The notes under the pieces: model-generated
What the model saw: the letters and a program-made list of their open reading frames with translations, nothing else
Told to the model about the DNA's origin: nothing
Database searches by the model: none
Translations under genes and position numbers: made by a program
NCBI GenBank assembly: GCA_019187085.1
Contig: JABARS010000001.1
Location: 372,001 to 436,000 of the forward strand
Source: Pseudorhodoplanes sp.
GTDB lineage: Bacteria; Pseudomonadota; Alphaproteobacteria; Rhizobiales; Xanthobacteraceae
Reading direction: 5' to 3'
DNA: 64,000 nt
Shown here: piece after piece, positions 1-9,001 of the stretch
Numbering within the stretch: the first letter of the stretch is position 1
How the letters are laid out: every line of letters starts with the position of its first letter

Positions 1-66
1 CCGTCCTACGCACGCGCGTTGGAAGAGGCGAAGCCCTATTTCCGGCTCTTCCCGAGCGAGGACTAG
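1..66 (+). CDS. C-terminal end of a protein that begins outside the window (possibly glutathione S-transferase)
   Basis: An open frame runs from base 1 to a TAG at 64-66 and gives 21 residues ending KPYFRLFPSED. It converges on the 3-hydroxybutyryl-CoA dehydrogenase gene, whose stop lies 17 bases away. The tail is reminiscent of the last helix of bacterial glutathione S-transferases, but 21 residues cannot establish a family. The frame is believable because it fills the space up to the convergent gene. Confidence 0.45.
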   Translation, partial: PSYARALEEAKPYFRLFPSED

Positions 67-82
67 CTCTCACGATGGAAGG

Positions 83-964
83 TCAGCGCGTAGGAACCGG
101 CTTCTCGCCGCGATAATCGTAGAAGCCGCGCTTGGTCTTGCGACCGAGCCAGCCGGCCTCGACGTATTTCACCAGCAATGGACACGGCCGGTATTTCGAG
201 TCGGCAAGACCCTCATAGAGCACCTGCATCACCGACAGACAGGTATCGAGACCGATGAAGTCGGCCAGCTCGAGCGGACCCATCGGATGGTGGGCACCGA
301 GCCGCATCGCGGTGTCGATCGATTCGACGGTGCCGACACCCTCGTACAGCGTATAGATCGCCTCGTTGATCATCGGCAGCAGGATGCGGTTGACGATGAA
401 GGCGGGGAAATCCTCCGAGACCGCGATCGTCTTGCCAAGACGCTTCACGAATTCCTTGCTCGCCTCGAACGTGGGATCGCCGGTCGCGATGCCGCGGATC
501 AGCTCGACCAGTTCCATCAGCGGCACCGGATTCATGAAATGAATACCGATGAATTTTTCCGGCCGGTCAGTCGCCGAGGCCAGGCGCGTGATCGAGATCG
601 ACGAGGTGTTGGTGGCGACGATGGCGTCGGCCTTGAGGATCGGACACAGCGCGGAGAAAATCTTGCGTTTGATCTCCTCCTTCTCGACCGCGGACTCGAT
701 CACGAGATCGCAGTCGGCCAGGTTCTCGATCTTCTCCGCGCCTTCGATCAACGCGAGCGCTTCCTTGCGCTGATCCTCGGTGATGATCTTCTTGGCGACC
801 TGGCGCGCCATGTTGCCGTTGATGGTCGCGAGCGCATCCTTGATCCGGTCGGGCGCGACGTCGTTGAGCAGAACCGGGAACCCTGCGAGCGCGCAGACAT
901 GGGCGATGCCGTTGCCCATCTGCCCCGCGCCGATGATGCCCACCTTGCGAATGCTTTGCGCCAT
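83..964 (-). CDS. hbdA: 3-hydroxybutyryl-CoA dehydrogenase
   Basis: A 293-residue cytoplasmic NAD-dependent dehydrogenase that interconverts (S)-3-hydroxybutyryl-CoA and acetoacetyl-CoA. The N-terminal Rossmann fold has the nucleotide loop GIIGAGQMGNGIA at about residues 8-20. HFMNPVPLMELVELI and the C-terminal GPLELADFIGLD and GRKTKRGFYDY motifs are typical of the family, and the length is normal. The ATG at 964 was chosen because the frame upstream of it has no family similarity. It lies 85 bases downstream of etfA on the same strand, so hbd, etfA and etfB probably share a transcript. In this window it could receive the 3-hydroxybutyryl-CoA made by the hcm operon; that link is inferred. Confidence 0.95.
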   Translation of the reverse strand: MAQSIRKVGIIGAGQMGNGIAHVCALAGFPVLLNDVAPDRIKDALATINGNMARQVAKKIITEDQRKEALALIEGAEKIENLADCDLVIESAVEKEEIKRKIFSALCPILKADAIVATNTSSISITRLASATDRPEKFIGIHFMNPVPLMELVELIRGIATGDPTFEASKEFVKRLGKTIAVSEDFPAFIVNRILLPMINEAIYTLYEGVGTVESIDTAMRLGAHHPMGPLELADFIGLDTCLSVMQVLYEGLADSKYRPCPLLVKYVEAGWLGRKTKRGFYDYRGEKPVPTR

Positions 965-1049
965 GCTGTCCGTCCAACCGAATGTGGAGGTGTGAGAGCG
1001 TTCTGCCGGAAGGCCGTTTCTACGCCGATCCGGTATGCCTTGCCAGCCT

Positions 1050-1997
1050 TTAACCCTTGATCTTGGCCAATTCCGCGTCGAGCTCGGGCAGGGCCTGGTA
1101 GAGGTCGGCGACCAGCCCATAGTCGGCGACCTGGAAGATCGGGGCCTCTTCGTCCTTGTTGATCGCAACGATGATTTTCGAATCCTTCATGCCGGCGAGG
1201 TGCTGGATCGCGCCGGAAATGCCGACCGCGATATAGAGCTCGGGTGCGACAACCTTTCCGGTCTGGCCGACCTGCCAGTCGTTCGGCGCATAGCCGGCAT
1301 CGACCGCCGCGCGCGAGGCGCCGACGGCCGCGCCCAGCTTGTCGGCCACGGGCTCGATGTATTTCGCGAAATTCTCGCGGTTTTGCATGGCGCGTCCGCC
1401 GGAAATAATAATTTTTGCCGAGGTCAGTTCTGGCCGGTCCGATTTCGACAATTCCTCGCCGACAAAACCCGAAACGCCCGGGTCGGCCGCCGCCGCGACG
1501 TCTTCCACGGGCGCGGAGGACGCGCCCGCGCCCGTGACCGGGAAAGTCGAGGTGCGCACGGTGATGACTTTCTTCGGCTCCGCAGACTTCACGGTCTGGA
1601 TCGCGTTGCCGGCATAGATCGGCCGCTCGAACATGTCTGGCGCGACCACTTTCGTGATGTCGGAAATCTGCATCGTGTCGAGCAGGGCGGCGACCCGCGG
1701 CATGAAATTCTTGCCCGTGGTGGTCGCCGGCGTGACGATCGCGTCATAGCCGCCCGCCAGTCCGACGACGAGTGCGGCGAGCGGCTCGGCAAGCGCATGC
1801 TCGTAGGCAGCCGCATCGGCCACCATGACTTTCCTGACGCCGTCGAGCTTGGCCGCCGCATCGGCGACCGCGCGGCAGCCCTTGCCGGCCACCAGTACAT
1901 GCACGTCGGAGCCGAGCGCCTTCGCTGCCGTCAGCGCCTTGTTGGTGGCGTCCTTGAGCATCTTGTTGTCGTGTTCGGCAATCAGCAAGGTGGTCAT
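1050..1997 (-). CDS. etfA: electron transfer flavoprotein alpha subunit
   Basis: A 315-residue FAD-binding large subunit of the electron transfer flavoprotein, which takes electrons from acyl-CoA dehydrogenases and passes them to ETF-ubiquinone oxidoreductase. The N-terminal domain begins [12 protein letters not shown]. The C-terminal FAD domain has [19 protein letters not shown] and [17 protein letters not shown], the canonical EtfA signature. Its ATG overlaps the etfB stop by four bases, which indicates translational coupling. A nearby acyl-CoA dehydrogenase such as Mcd is a plausible donor. Confidence 0.97.
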   Translation of the reverse strand: MTTLLIAEHDNKMLKDATNKALTAAKALGSDVHVLVAGKGCRAVADAAAKLDGVRKVMVADAAAYEHALAEPLAALVVGLAGGYDAIVTPATTTGKNFMPRVAALLDTMQISDITKVVAPDMFERPIYAGNAIQTVKSAEPKKVITVRTSTFPVTGAGASSAPVEDVAAAADPGVSGFVGEELSKSDRPELTSAKIIISGGRAMQNRENFAKYIEPVADKLGAAVGASRAAVDAGYAPNDWQVGQTGKVVAPELYIAVGISGAIQHLAGMKDSKIIVAINKDEEAPIFQVADYGLVADLYQALPELDAELAKIKG

Positions 1998-2743
1998 GAC
2001 AGCACTCCCGCATCCTTGAGCTTGCCGACGAGTTCGGACACCGAGCCGACCTTGACGCCGGCCTTGCGGCCCGGCGGCTCGGTGGTCTTGAGCACCTGCA
2101 GACGCGGCGCCACATCGACGCCATAGGCATCGGGCGCCTTCTCGTCGATCGGCTTCTTCTTTGCCTTCATGATATTGGGCAGACTGGCATAGCGCGGCTC
2201 GTTCAGCCGCAGATCGGTGGTCACGATCGCCGGGCCCTTGAGCTTCACCGTCTGCAGGCCGCCGTCGACTTCGCGCGTCACCGTGACGTCGCCGCCCTCG
2301 ATGGACAGCTTGGAGGCGAACGTGCCCTGCGGCCAGCCGAGCAAGGCGGCGAGCATCTGGCCGGTCTGGTTGCTGTCGTCGTCGATCGCCTGCTTGCCCA
2401 TGATCACAAGGCCGGGCTTTTCCTCGTCGACAATCGCTTTGAGGATTTTCGCGACCGCAAGCGGCTCGCACACGACGTCGGTCTTCACCAGGATGCCGCG
2501 ATCGGCGCCCATGGCAAGACCAGTGCGGATCGTCTCGGCGGCCTGCGCCGGACCGATCGAGACGCACACGATCTCGGTCGCCTTGCCGGCTTCCTTCAAC
2601 CGGATCGCCTCCTCGACGGCAATCTCGTCAAAGGGGTTCATCGACATCTTGACGTTGGCAAGCTCCACGCCCGAACCGTCCGACTTGACGCGGATTTTGA
2701 CGTTGTAATCGACGACCCGTTTCACGGGCACGAGAATCTTCAT
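1994..2743 (-). CDS. etfB: electron transfer flavoprotein beta subunit
   Basis: A 249-residue small subunit of the electron transfer flavoprotein, which binds AMP structurally and docks with EtfA. It begins [19 protein letters not shown] and contains [16 protein letters not shown] and MGADRGILV, all typical of EtfB. It is the first gene of etfB-etfA-hbd and overlaps etfA by ATGA. The 120 bases upstream, before the rhomboid gene, probably hold the promoter, though transcription from the HIG1-pduO-rhomboid genes upstream could also reach it. Confidence 0.97.
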   Translation of the reverse strand: MKILVPVKRVVDYNVKIRVKSDGSGVELANVKMSMNPFDEIAVEEAIRLKEAGKATEIVCVSIGPAQAAETIRTGLAMGADRGILVKTDVVCEPLAVAKILKAIVDEEKPGLVIMGKQAIDDDSNQTGQMLAALLGWPQGTFASKLSIEGGDVTVTREVDGGLQTVKLKGPAIVTTDLRLNEPRYASLPNIMKAKKKPIDEKAPDAYGVDVAPRLQVLKTTEPPGRKAGVKVGSVSELVGKLKDAGVLS

Positions 2744-2863
2744 GTCCCATCCTTCGCAGGTGCGAAATCGGCGCTACCTAAAAGCGGTTCTGACGAGGTG
2801 TCAACGCGGTCGGTAAAATTCGCTGCCGGGAGCGCAGCCGCAGCCGGCCTCGCCGGCTTTATG

Positions 2864-3547
2864 TCAGGCAAACAGCGGGACGTCCCGCCGGCGCATGACC
2901 AAGATCAAGGACAAGCCCGCGACAAAGCCACCGGCATGGGTCCAGTAGGCGGTCCGCACATCGCTGATCGGCCACCAGATGCTGAACGCCTGCCAGGCAG
3001 CCCAAAGCGCGATCACCCAAAAGGCCCGCAGCTGCACGGTCAAAAGCCCGAGCACGAGCACGGTCATCCGTGCATGCGGGCGCAAGAGCAGGTAAGCCCC
3101 CACGACCCCGGCCACCGATCCCGAGGCCCCGATGACCGGCGCTAGCGACTGCGCATCGCTCAGCGCCTGCGCGATCGCGCCCACCGCGCCGCACAGAAAA
3201 TAGAAAATGAGGAAGCGGAGATGGCCGGTCGCAGCCTCGATGTCGTCGCCGAGCACCCAGAGCACGATCATGTTGGCGGTGAGATGCAGCCAGCTCGCGT
3301 GCAGGAACGTGTAGGTCAGCAGGCTGACCGCGGGCCAGATCGTCAGCCCCAGCGCGGAGCCTTCCGGCGTGCCCAGCAGAACCGCCGGGACAACCCCGAA
3401 ATTATATCCGATGACGAATACGGCAAGCGCCGACAACACCGCCAGCAACACATAGACAATAACGTTGAGCGCAACGAGGCTCCAGACCGCCCATGCACGG
3501 AAGCCGGGGCGCGCGATTCCATCCTCGTCATGGACCGGAATGACCAC
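2864..3547 (-). CDS. rhomboid family intramembrane serine protease
   Basis: A 227-residue inner-membrane protein with about six hydrophobic helices. The rhomboid catalytic motif GASG puts the nucleophile at Ser142, and the partner histidine is His204 in YWTHAGGF. HLTANMIVLW around residue 90 matches the conserved His/Asn helix that supports the oxyanion hole. Cleavage of transmembrane substrates is the family activity; no substrate can be named. The start is a GTG at 3547, 15 bases after the adenosyltransferase stop, so the two are probably cotranscribed. Confidence 0.9.
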   Translation of the reverse strand: MVIPVHDEDGIARPGFRAWAVWSLVALNVIVYVLLAVLSALAVFVIGYNFGVVPAVLLGTPEGSALGLTIWPAVSLLTYTFLHASWLHLTANMIVLWVLGDDIEAATGHLRFLIFYFLCGAVGAIAQALSDAQSLAPVIGASGSVAGVVGAYLLLRPHARMTVLVLGLLTVQLRAFWVIALWAAWQAFSIWWPISDVRTAYWTHAGGFVAGLSLILVMRRRDVPLFA

Positions 3548-3562
3548 TGCGCTTGCCCCGCC

Positions 3563-4141
3563 TCACCGGTTGGCGCCGGGAATCCACAGCACGTCGCCGC
3601 GGCCCTGGTCGTTGGCGAACCGGCTGGCGACGAACAGAAAATCCGACAGGCGATTGACGTACTTGATCAGCGCCGGCGACACGCTTTCGCCCGGCCGGTC
3701 GGCAAGCTCGATGACCTGACGTTCGGCGCGACGGCAGACCGTCCGCGCCAGATGCAGATAGGCGGCGGTCGGCGAGCCCCCGGGCAACACGAAAGAACGC
3801 AACGGCTGCAGGTGTTCGTTCAGGCTGTCGATCTCTGCTTCCAGACGTTCGACCTGGCGTTCGACGATCGACATCCGCTCGCCGCCCGGCCCCTTGCCCA
3901 CACCGGGCGAGGCAAGGTCGGCGCCGAGATCGAACAGGTCGTTCTGGATGCGCATCAGCATGGCATCGAGCCCGGCGTCGCCCGCGGTATGCAGACGCGC
4001 GAGCCCGATGGCGGCGTTGCATTCGTCGATGGTTCCGTAGGCCGCCACCCGCAGATCGTACTTCTTGCGCCGTTCCTGGCTGGCGAGCGCCGTGGTGCCG
4101 TCGTCGCCGGTGCGGGTATAGATTTTATTGAGGACAACCAT
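3563..4141 (-). CDS. pduO: PduO-type ATP:cob(I)alamin adenosyltransferase
   Basis: A 192-residue enzyme that transfers the adenosyl group of ATP to cob(I)alamin to form coenzyme B12. The N-terminal ATP loop reads YTRTGDDGTTAL, followed by GTIDECNAAIG, and RTVCRRAER lies near the end of the helical bundle; all are PduO hallmarks. It sits two bases after the HIG1 gene and 15 bases before the rhomboid gene. Two adenosylcobalamin mutases, Ecm and HcmA/B, are encoded in this window and are natural clients. Some annotations call such genes cobO, but that name belongs to an unrelated fold. Confidence 0.93.
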   Translation of the reverse strand: MVVLNKIYTRTGDDGTTALASQERRKKYDLRVAAYGTIDECNAAIGLARLHTAGDAGLDAMLMRIQNDLFDLGADLASPGVGKGPGGERMSIVERQVERLEAEIDSLNEHLQPLRSFVLPGGSPTAAYLHLARTVCRRAERQVIELADRPGESVSPALIKYVNRLSDFLFVASRFANDQGRGDVLWIPGANR

Positions 4142-4143
4142 CG

Positions 4144-4335
4144 CTAGCGGCCCATGAGCCAGATCGTGATCATGATGATCACGAGCGCAACGAACTGCAA
4201 CAGGACACGCAGACGCATCAGGCGCTGCGACGTGTTCGGCGAACCGCCGCGCATCATGTTGATCAGCCCGAACAGGAGCACGATGCCGACGGCGCCGATC
4301 GCGACCGGGACGAGAAAATAGAAGAAGCTTGTCAT
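4144..4335 (-). CDS. HIG1-domain twin-transmembrane protein
   Basis: A 63-residue protein with two membrane helices, about residues 3-24 and 41-61, separated by a basic loop. SQRLMRLRVLLQFVALVIIM is the conserved HIG1 segment. Bacterial homologues are linked to respiratory complexes, but the exact role here is unknown. The ATG at 4335 is preceded by GGGAGAGCC, a good ribosome site, so a longer reading of the frame is unlikely. The pduO start lies two bases beyond its stop, so the genes form one transcription unit. Confidence 0.85.
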   Translation of the reverse strand: MTSFFYFLVPVAIGAVGIVLLFGLINMMRGGSPNTSQRLMRLRVLLQFVALVIIMITIWLMGR

Positions 4336-4404
4336 CGGCTCTCCCTTAGCACCGAAGGCGCATCGCTGCCACCCGGCCGGCGCGGCCACGCATCGCAAAC
4401 AAAG

Positions 4405-4431
4405 CGCCCCGGGCCTTCCGGTCCCGGGGCG
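4405..4431 (-). terminator. probable intrinsic terminator of the host-attachment gene
   Basis: A perfect 9-base inverted repeat, CGCCCCGGG and CCCGGGGCG, with a 9-base loop. On the minus strand the stem is followed by CTTTGTTTG, a modest U-rich tail. It lies between the stop of the host-attachment gene at 4489 and the HIG1 start at 4335, so it should separate the two units. Confidence 0.7.
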
Positions 4432-4488
4432 TAAGACGAGTCGCGTCGAGTGGACGAAGAAAAATGGCTCAGGCCGTAGCGGACGGCG

Positions 4489-4935
4489 TCAGCGGGCCAT
4501 CCCGACCAGATGCTTCTCGATCTCGTGCACCGGCATTTTCACATAGTCCTTGTCGATTTCCTTGCGGACCGCATCGCGGACATGGGTGGAATAGGCTTGC
4601 CGCAGGACGCCGAGCGCGCGCGGCGGGGCGACGAAAACAAGCGCTTTGGTCTCACCCGAAGCGATCGCCGCGTCGAGCCGAACGGCCAGCTTGGCGAGGA
4701 ATTCCCGTTCGGCCTGGGCGTGCCAGTCGGTCTGCTCCATCGCGCTGCGGGCGCTGCCGACGGAGGAAATCGCGCGGCCGGGCGCGTCGGTGCCCTGGTC
4801 GCGCGTCGCCGGATTTTCCTGCTGATGGACTTCTTTCGTCTTCAGGTTGGGGAACTTCTCGTCGCCGGCGTTTTCGAGAATCAACGCCTTGGCACCGTCG
4901 CAAACAACGATCCAGAGTCCCGGCTCCATCTTCAT
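4489..4935 (-). CDS. host attachment family protein
   Basis: A 148-residue soluble protein of the family named after an Agrobacterium gene required for attachment to plant cells. It begins MKMEPGLWIVVCDGAKALI, and ends in the conserved segment with TKALVFVAPPRALGVLR and VRKEIDKDYVKMPVHEIEK. It has no signal peptide or membrane helix. The fold is related to archaeal release-factor-like baeRF domains. The molecular function is unsettled and the family name should not be read as proof of a host. It appears monocistronic, with a terminator downstream. Confidence 0.85.
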   Translation of the reverse strand: MKMEPGLWIVVCDGAKALILENAGDEKFPNLKTKEVHQQENPATRDQGTDAPGRAISSVGSARSAMEQTDWHAQAEREFLAKLAVRLDAAIASGETKALVFVAPPRALGVLRQAYSTHVRDAVRKEIDKDYVKMPVHEIEKHLVGMAR

Positions 4936-5030
4936 AATCGTCTTTACTCCCTTGATCCGTCGTTTTTATGCGGCCAGCCGCATCGATCCGTCTTGCGCTG
5001 GATCAACGCGCACGGCGTTCGAACGTTGCG

Positions 5031-6707
5031 TCAATTGCTGCCGTCAAGCAGCCGGCGAGCAATCACCTGGGCCTGAATTTCGGCAGCCCCCTCGAAGATG
5101 TTGAGAATGCGTGCGTCGCACAGGATGCGCGAGATGGGGAATTCGAGCGCGAAGCCGTTGCCGCCATGGACCTGGACGGCATTGTCGGCCGACGCCCAGG
5201 CCACCCGCGCCGCCAGCAGCTTGGCCATGCCGGCTTCGAGGTCGCAGCGGCGGCCCGAATCCTTCTGGCGCGCCGCGAAATAGGTCAGCTGCCGCGCGAT
5301 CGTGATCTCCACCGCCATCATGGCGATCTTGTCCGACACGCGCGGAAAGCCGACGATCGGCTCCCCGAACTGCTGGCGCTGCTCGGCATAATTGAGCGCT
5401 TCCTCCATCGCCGACTGCGCGACACCGACCGCGCGTGCGGCGGTCTGGATGCGGGCCGCCTCGAAGGTCTGCATCAGTTGCTTGAAGCCGAGCCCCTCGA
5501 CTCCGCCGAGCAAATTCTCCGTCTTCACTTCGAAGCCGTCGAAGGCGATCTCGTATTCCTTCATGCCGCGATAGCCGAGCACCTCGATCTCGGTGCCGGA
5601 CATGCCGGGCGCCGGGAACGGATTGTCGTCGCTGCCGCGCGGCTTCTCGGCCAGCAGCATGGACAGGCCGCGATAGCCGGCTTCCTTCGGATTGGTGCGC
5701 ACGAGCAACGTCATCAGGTCGGCGCGCACCGGATGGGTGATCCAGGTCTTGTTGCCGTAGACCCTGTAAACATCGCCCTCGCGCACCGCGCGCGTCTTGA
5801 GCGAAGCCAGGTCGGAACCGGTATTGGGTTCGGTGAAGACGGCGGTCGGCAGCACCTCGCCGGAGGCGATTTTCGGCAGCCACTTGCGTTTCTGCTCTTC
5901 GGTGCCGCTGCCGAGGATCAGCTCGGCGGCAATTTCCGAACGCGTGCCGAGCGAGCCCACGCCGATATAGCCGCAGGACAATTCCTCCGACACGACGCAC
6001 ATCGATTCCTTGCCGAGTCCCATGCCGCTGTATTCTTCCGGGATCGTCAGGCCGAACACGCCCAGTTCCGACATCTGTCCGATGACGGAAAGCGGGATGT
6101 AGCTGTTGGTCTTGTGCCAGCCGTGCGCGTGCGGAGCGACTTCGCTCGCCACGAACTTGCGCATCTCCTCGCGGATCGATTCCAGCGTGTCGTCGAGTAC
6201 GCTGTTGCCGATGGTGGAATTGCGCTGCTGGCGCATCAACTCGACGAGGCGCGCGCGCCGCACCGGGCTGTTGCCGTTCTGGATCAGGTTTTCCACCACC
6301 GGCGTCATGCGCGCCGCCACCGCCGACAGCGGCAGCCCCAGATCCGACAGCCGCACGATCTCGGTCTGGCTCATCGGAATGCCGCCGACGATCTGGGCAA
6401 GGTATTCGCCAAGACCGATCCGCACGATCAGTTCCTCGGTCTCCCCCAAGAGGCCGGCGGCCTCCAGCCGCTGCGCATAGGACGACAGCTGCCGCAACGC
6501 CTCGACATAGGTCGCAAGCCAGGACAGGCCGTGGGTCGCGCGCTGCTCGCGATCGATAGCGCGGGCGAGAAGCTTGCCTTCGGCGGAGACCCGATCGCGG
6601 ACCCACTGCACGGCCTCGGCCAGGATGGCGTCGGCAAACACCACCGCCTCCGCGCTCAGCGCAATGATGTTTTCCGAAGCATTCGGGCGGAGGGCGGCAA
6701 CAGACAT
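5031..6707 (-). CDS. mcd: (2S)-methylsuccinyl-CoA dehydrogenase
   Basis: A 558-residue acyl-CoA dehydrogenase, about 170 residues longer than ordinary members because of an N-terminal helical domain with THGLSWLATYVEALRQL and EYLAQIVGGIPMSQTEIV. That extension is characteristic of Mcd, which oxidises methylsuccinyl-CoA to mesaconyl-CoA in the ethylmalonyl-CoA pathway. The dehydrogenase core has TEPNTGSDLASLKTRA, LGFKQLMQTFEAARIQTAAR and GGNGFALEFPISRILCDAR. FAD is the cofactor and EtfAB the likely electron acceptor. The ATG at 6707 was chosen because the residues before it are not family-like; an ATG at 6746 is an alternative. The ccr and ecm genes in the window support the assignment. Confidence 0.92.
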   Translation of the reverse strand: MSVAALRPNASENIIALSAEAVVFADAILAEAVQWVRDRVSAEGKLLARAIDREQRATHGLSWLATYVEALRQLSSYAQRLEAAGLLGETEELIVRIGLGEYLAQIVGGIPMSQTEIVRLSDLGLPLSAVAARMTPVVENLIQNGNSPVRRARLVELMRQQRNSTIGNSVLDDTLESIREEMRKFVASEVAPHAHGWHKTNSYIPLSVIGQMSELGVFGLTIPEEYSGMGLGKESMCVVSEELSCGYIGVGSLGTRSEIAAELILGSGTEEQKRKWLPKIASGEVLPTAVFTEPNTGSDLASLKTRAVREGDVYRVYGNKTWITHPVRADLMTLLVRTNPKEAGYRGLSMLLAEKPRGSDDNPFPAPGMSGTEIEVLGYRGMKEYEIAFDGFEVKTENLLGGVEGLGFKQLMQTFEAARIQTAARAVGVAQSAMEEALNYAEQRQQFGEPIVGFPRVSDKIAMMAVEITIARQLTYFAARQKDSGRRCDLEAGMAKLLAARVAWASADNAVQVHGGNGFALEFPISRILCDARILNIFEGAAEIQAQVIARRLLDGSN

Positions 6708-6922
6708 CGTAGGGATCCTGGATCGAGGTGGATGACGGGTATTCATAAACCACACTAATGGTGCAACGCACAAAATCAACCGCATCGGTCAACCGGCTAC
6801 CAGAGCGGGTTGCGGTAGCCCCTTGCTACAATTTTAACCATTTCAGGCTCACCTTCACCGACAATTGGATGTCCAACAATCACGCCGCGCCGCCGTGCGC
6901 GATGTCCGAACGAAGCAGGCTC

Positions 6923-8965
6923 ATGAGCGCGATCCGAGCAATCCCCGGCGCCATCTCCGGCTTTTTCGAAGCGCCGATTTCAGCACTATCCCGCCTCGTC
7001 TCGACTGTCAGCGTCCGCACCCGCATCGTCGTGATCGCCCTCATCCCGCTCGCCGGCTTTGCGGCCAATGGCGGGGCATTCATGACCGGGGAAGCCGAGG
7101 TCGCCCGCGCTTTCGACAGCGTTGTTTCGGCCGGCACCCTCAATGATGCGAGCCGCAACTTCAAGGATGCCCTCTCGCGCATGCGGATGGCCGCGACAGA
7201 TTTTTCGCGCGATTCCAGGCCCGACAGTATCCGCATCTATAACGACGCCTACACGGCGGCGACGACCGAGATCGCGCGCATCCAGACGCACAGGGATCTC
7301 GGCGGCAACGCGCTTCTGCCGGAAGCCAGCGAGCAGCTCGAATACCTCAAGAAAGCCTTCGACAAGATGGTGAGCGCGCAGGAAGCGGTCGGCTTCGGCG
7401 AGGCGCAGGGTATCCGCGCGCGCCTGCACGATTCGATCTATCTTGCCGAAACCGCGGCGGCCGACCTGAGCTGGCTGACGCCGGCGGACGCAAGCGCGCT
7501 CGCGATCTCCATCGCCACGATCCGCCGGCTACAGACCGAATACATGCTGCGTCGCCTGCCGCAGATCCAGCAGGAATTCTTCGCGGAAATCGAGAAGTTC
7601 GGAGCCGCCATCGACAAGGTGGTGGCCGTCGACGTCATGAAGATGTCAATCCGCGAGGCGATGAAATTCTATGCCGCGGCGTTCCGCGAATGGGTGGCCG
7701 AAACCAACAAGGTGGCGACCCATCTCGATGCGATCGAAGCGGGCACGCAGGGCCTGATCGGCCAGACCGACGCCGTGGTTTTCTCCGCCGGCCTGCAGCA
7801 GCGGCGGGCATCGGACCAACTGGCGGAATCGCAGTCGCAAACGCGGACGATCATCGTCGCCGTCGGCTGCACCGCGATGGTGATCGGCCTTTTCCTGAGC
7901 TGGCTGATCGGACTGAGCATCATCCGTCCGCTCAAGGGCCTTGCAGGCGTGATGAAGGTGCTCGCCACCGGCAATACGGCAACCGACATCCCCGGCACCC
8001 GCCTGAAGGACGAAATCGGCGATATGGCGCGCACAGTGATCGTGTTCCGCGACAACATGGTCGAGCGTGAAAAACTTGCCGCCGGCCAGGCCGAAGAAGG
8101 ACGCAACCGCGAGCAGCGGGCAGAAGCCGTCACGACCAGCATCGCCCAGTTCGAACGCACGGTCGAGCAGGCGCTCGGCAAGGTACGCGCCGCCGCCGGT
8201 CAGCTCGAAGCCGCCGCCGGCACGCTCAACAGCGCCGCCGACGCGGTGTCCGCCGAGGCCAACGCCGCCGGCGAGCGCGTCAACGCCGCCTCCGAAAATA
8301 TCACCGGCGCCGCCGGTTCGGCCGAGGAACTTGCCGCCTCGATCAACGAGATCGCCGGCCAGGCCGGCAAATCGACCCAGGTCGCCACGCGCGCCGTCGC
8401 CGAAGCCGGCCGCGCCGTCAAGACCATGACGGAGCTTGGCAATGCCGCCAATCGCATCGGCGAGGTGATCGGACTGATCCAGGCCATTGCCGGCCAGACC
8501 AACCTGCTCGCGCTCAACGCCACGATCGAGGCCGCACGCGCTGGCGAAGCCGGACGCGGCTTCGCGGTCGTGGCGTCCGAGGTCAAGTCGCTGGCCGGCC
8601 AGACTGCGAAAGCGACCGAGGAAGTCGCGTCGCAGATCGGCGAAATCCAGTCGGCGGCGAGCGAAGCCTCGCGCACGATCGAGCAGATGAAAGCGATCAT
8701 CGACGAAATGTCGGGCATGGCCGCGAGCGTCGCCGCCGCGGTCGAACAGCAGAACAGCGCCGTCGCCTCGATCGCCCAGGGCGTCCATCGCGCCTCCGAC
8801 GATGCGCACACCGGTGCCGACGCCATGTCACGCGTCGCACAAGCGTCCAGCGATGCACGCTCAACCGCCGAAAAGGTCAATACGCTGGCCGACACCCTGG
8901 CCGCGGAGGCGGAAAGTCTCGACGGGGAGATCCGCAGCTTCCTGGCCCGCGTCAGCGCCGCCTGA
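6923..8965 (+). CDS. methyl-accepting chemotaxis protein (first of a tandem pair)
   Basis: About 680 residues. A basic stretch is followed by TM1 (about 32-52), a long helical periplasmic sensor region, TM2 (about 308-333), a HAMP domain with [12 protein letters not shown] and [19 protein letters not shown], and a C-terminal signalling coiled coil. The hairpin tip [21 protein letters not shown] near residue 520 is the CheA/CheW contact. It detects an unknown ligand and controls the chemotaxis kinase. The start is uncertain: ATGs at 6869 and 6902 are also in frame, and AGCAGG precedes the chosen ATG. The next gene is a close paralogue 36 bases away. No che genes are in the window. Confidence 0.92.
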   Translation: MSAIRAIPGAISGFFEAPISALSRLVSTVSVRTRIVVIALIPLAGFAANGGAFMTGEAEVARAFDSVVSAGTLNDASRNFKDALSRMRMAATDFSRDSRPDSIRIYNDAYTAATTEIARIQTHRDLGGNALLPEASEQLEYLKKAFDKMVSAQEAVGFGEAQGIRARLHDSIYLAETAAADLSWLTPADASALAISIATIRRLQTEYMLRRLPQIQQEFFAEIEKFGAAIDKVVAVDVMKMSIREAMKFYAAAFREWVAETNKVATHLDAIEAGTQGLIGQTDAVVFSAGLQQRRASDQLAESQSQTRTIIVAVGCTAMVIGLFLSWLIGLSIIRPLKGLAGVMKVLATGNTATDIPGTRLKDEIGDMARTVIVFRDNMVEREKLAAGQAEEGRNREQRAEAVTTSIAQFERTVEQALGKVRAAAGQLEAAAGTLNSAADAVSAEANAAGERVNAASENITGAAGSAEELAASINEIAGQAGKSTQVATRAVAEAGRAVKTMTELGNAANRIGEVIGLIQAIAGQTNLLALNATIEAARAGEAGRGFAVVASEVKSLAGQTAKATEEVASQIGEIQSAASEASRTIEQMKAIIDEMSGMAASVAAAVEQQNSAVASIAQGVHRASDDAHTGADAMSRVAQASSDARSTAEKVNTLADTLAAEAESLDGEIRSFLARVSAA

Positions 8966-9001
8966 GAAATTTCAGCACGTTCGCCTTGCGAGAGGAATGA
9001 A

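Noticed and set aside
1998..2567. N-terminal extension of EtfA inside etfB
   Set aside because: The extension lies in another frame of etfB and is not EtfA-like; the ATG at 1997 begins the family sequence.
4968..6758. 596-codon plus-strand frame over mcd
   Set aside because: It is antisense to a conserved acyl-CoA dehydrogenase and has the low-complexity Arg/His/Ala composition of a shadow frame.
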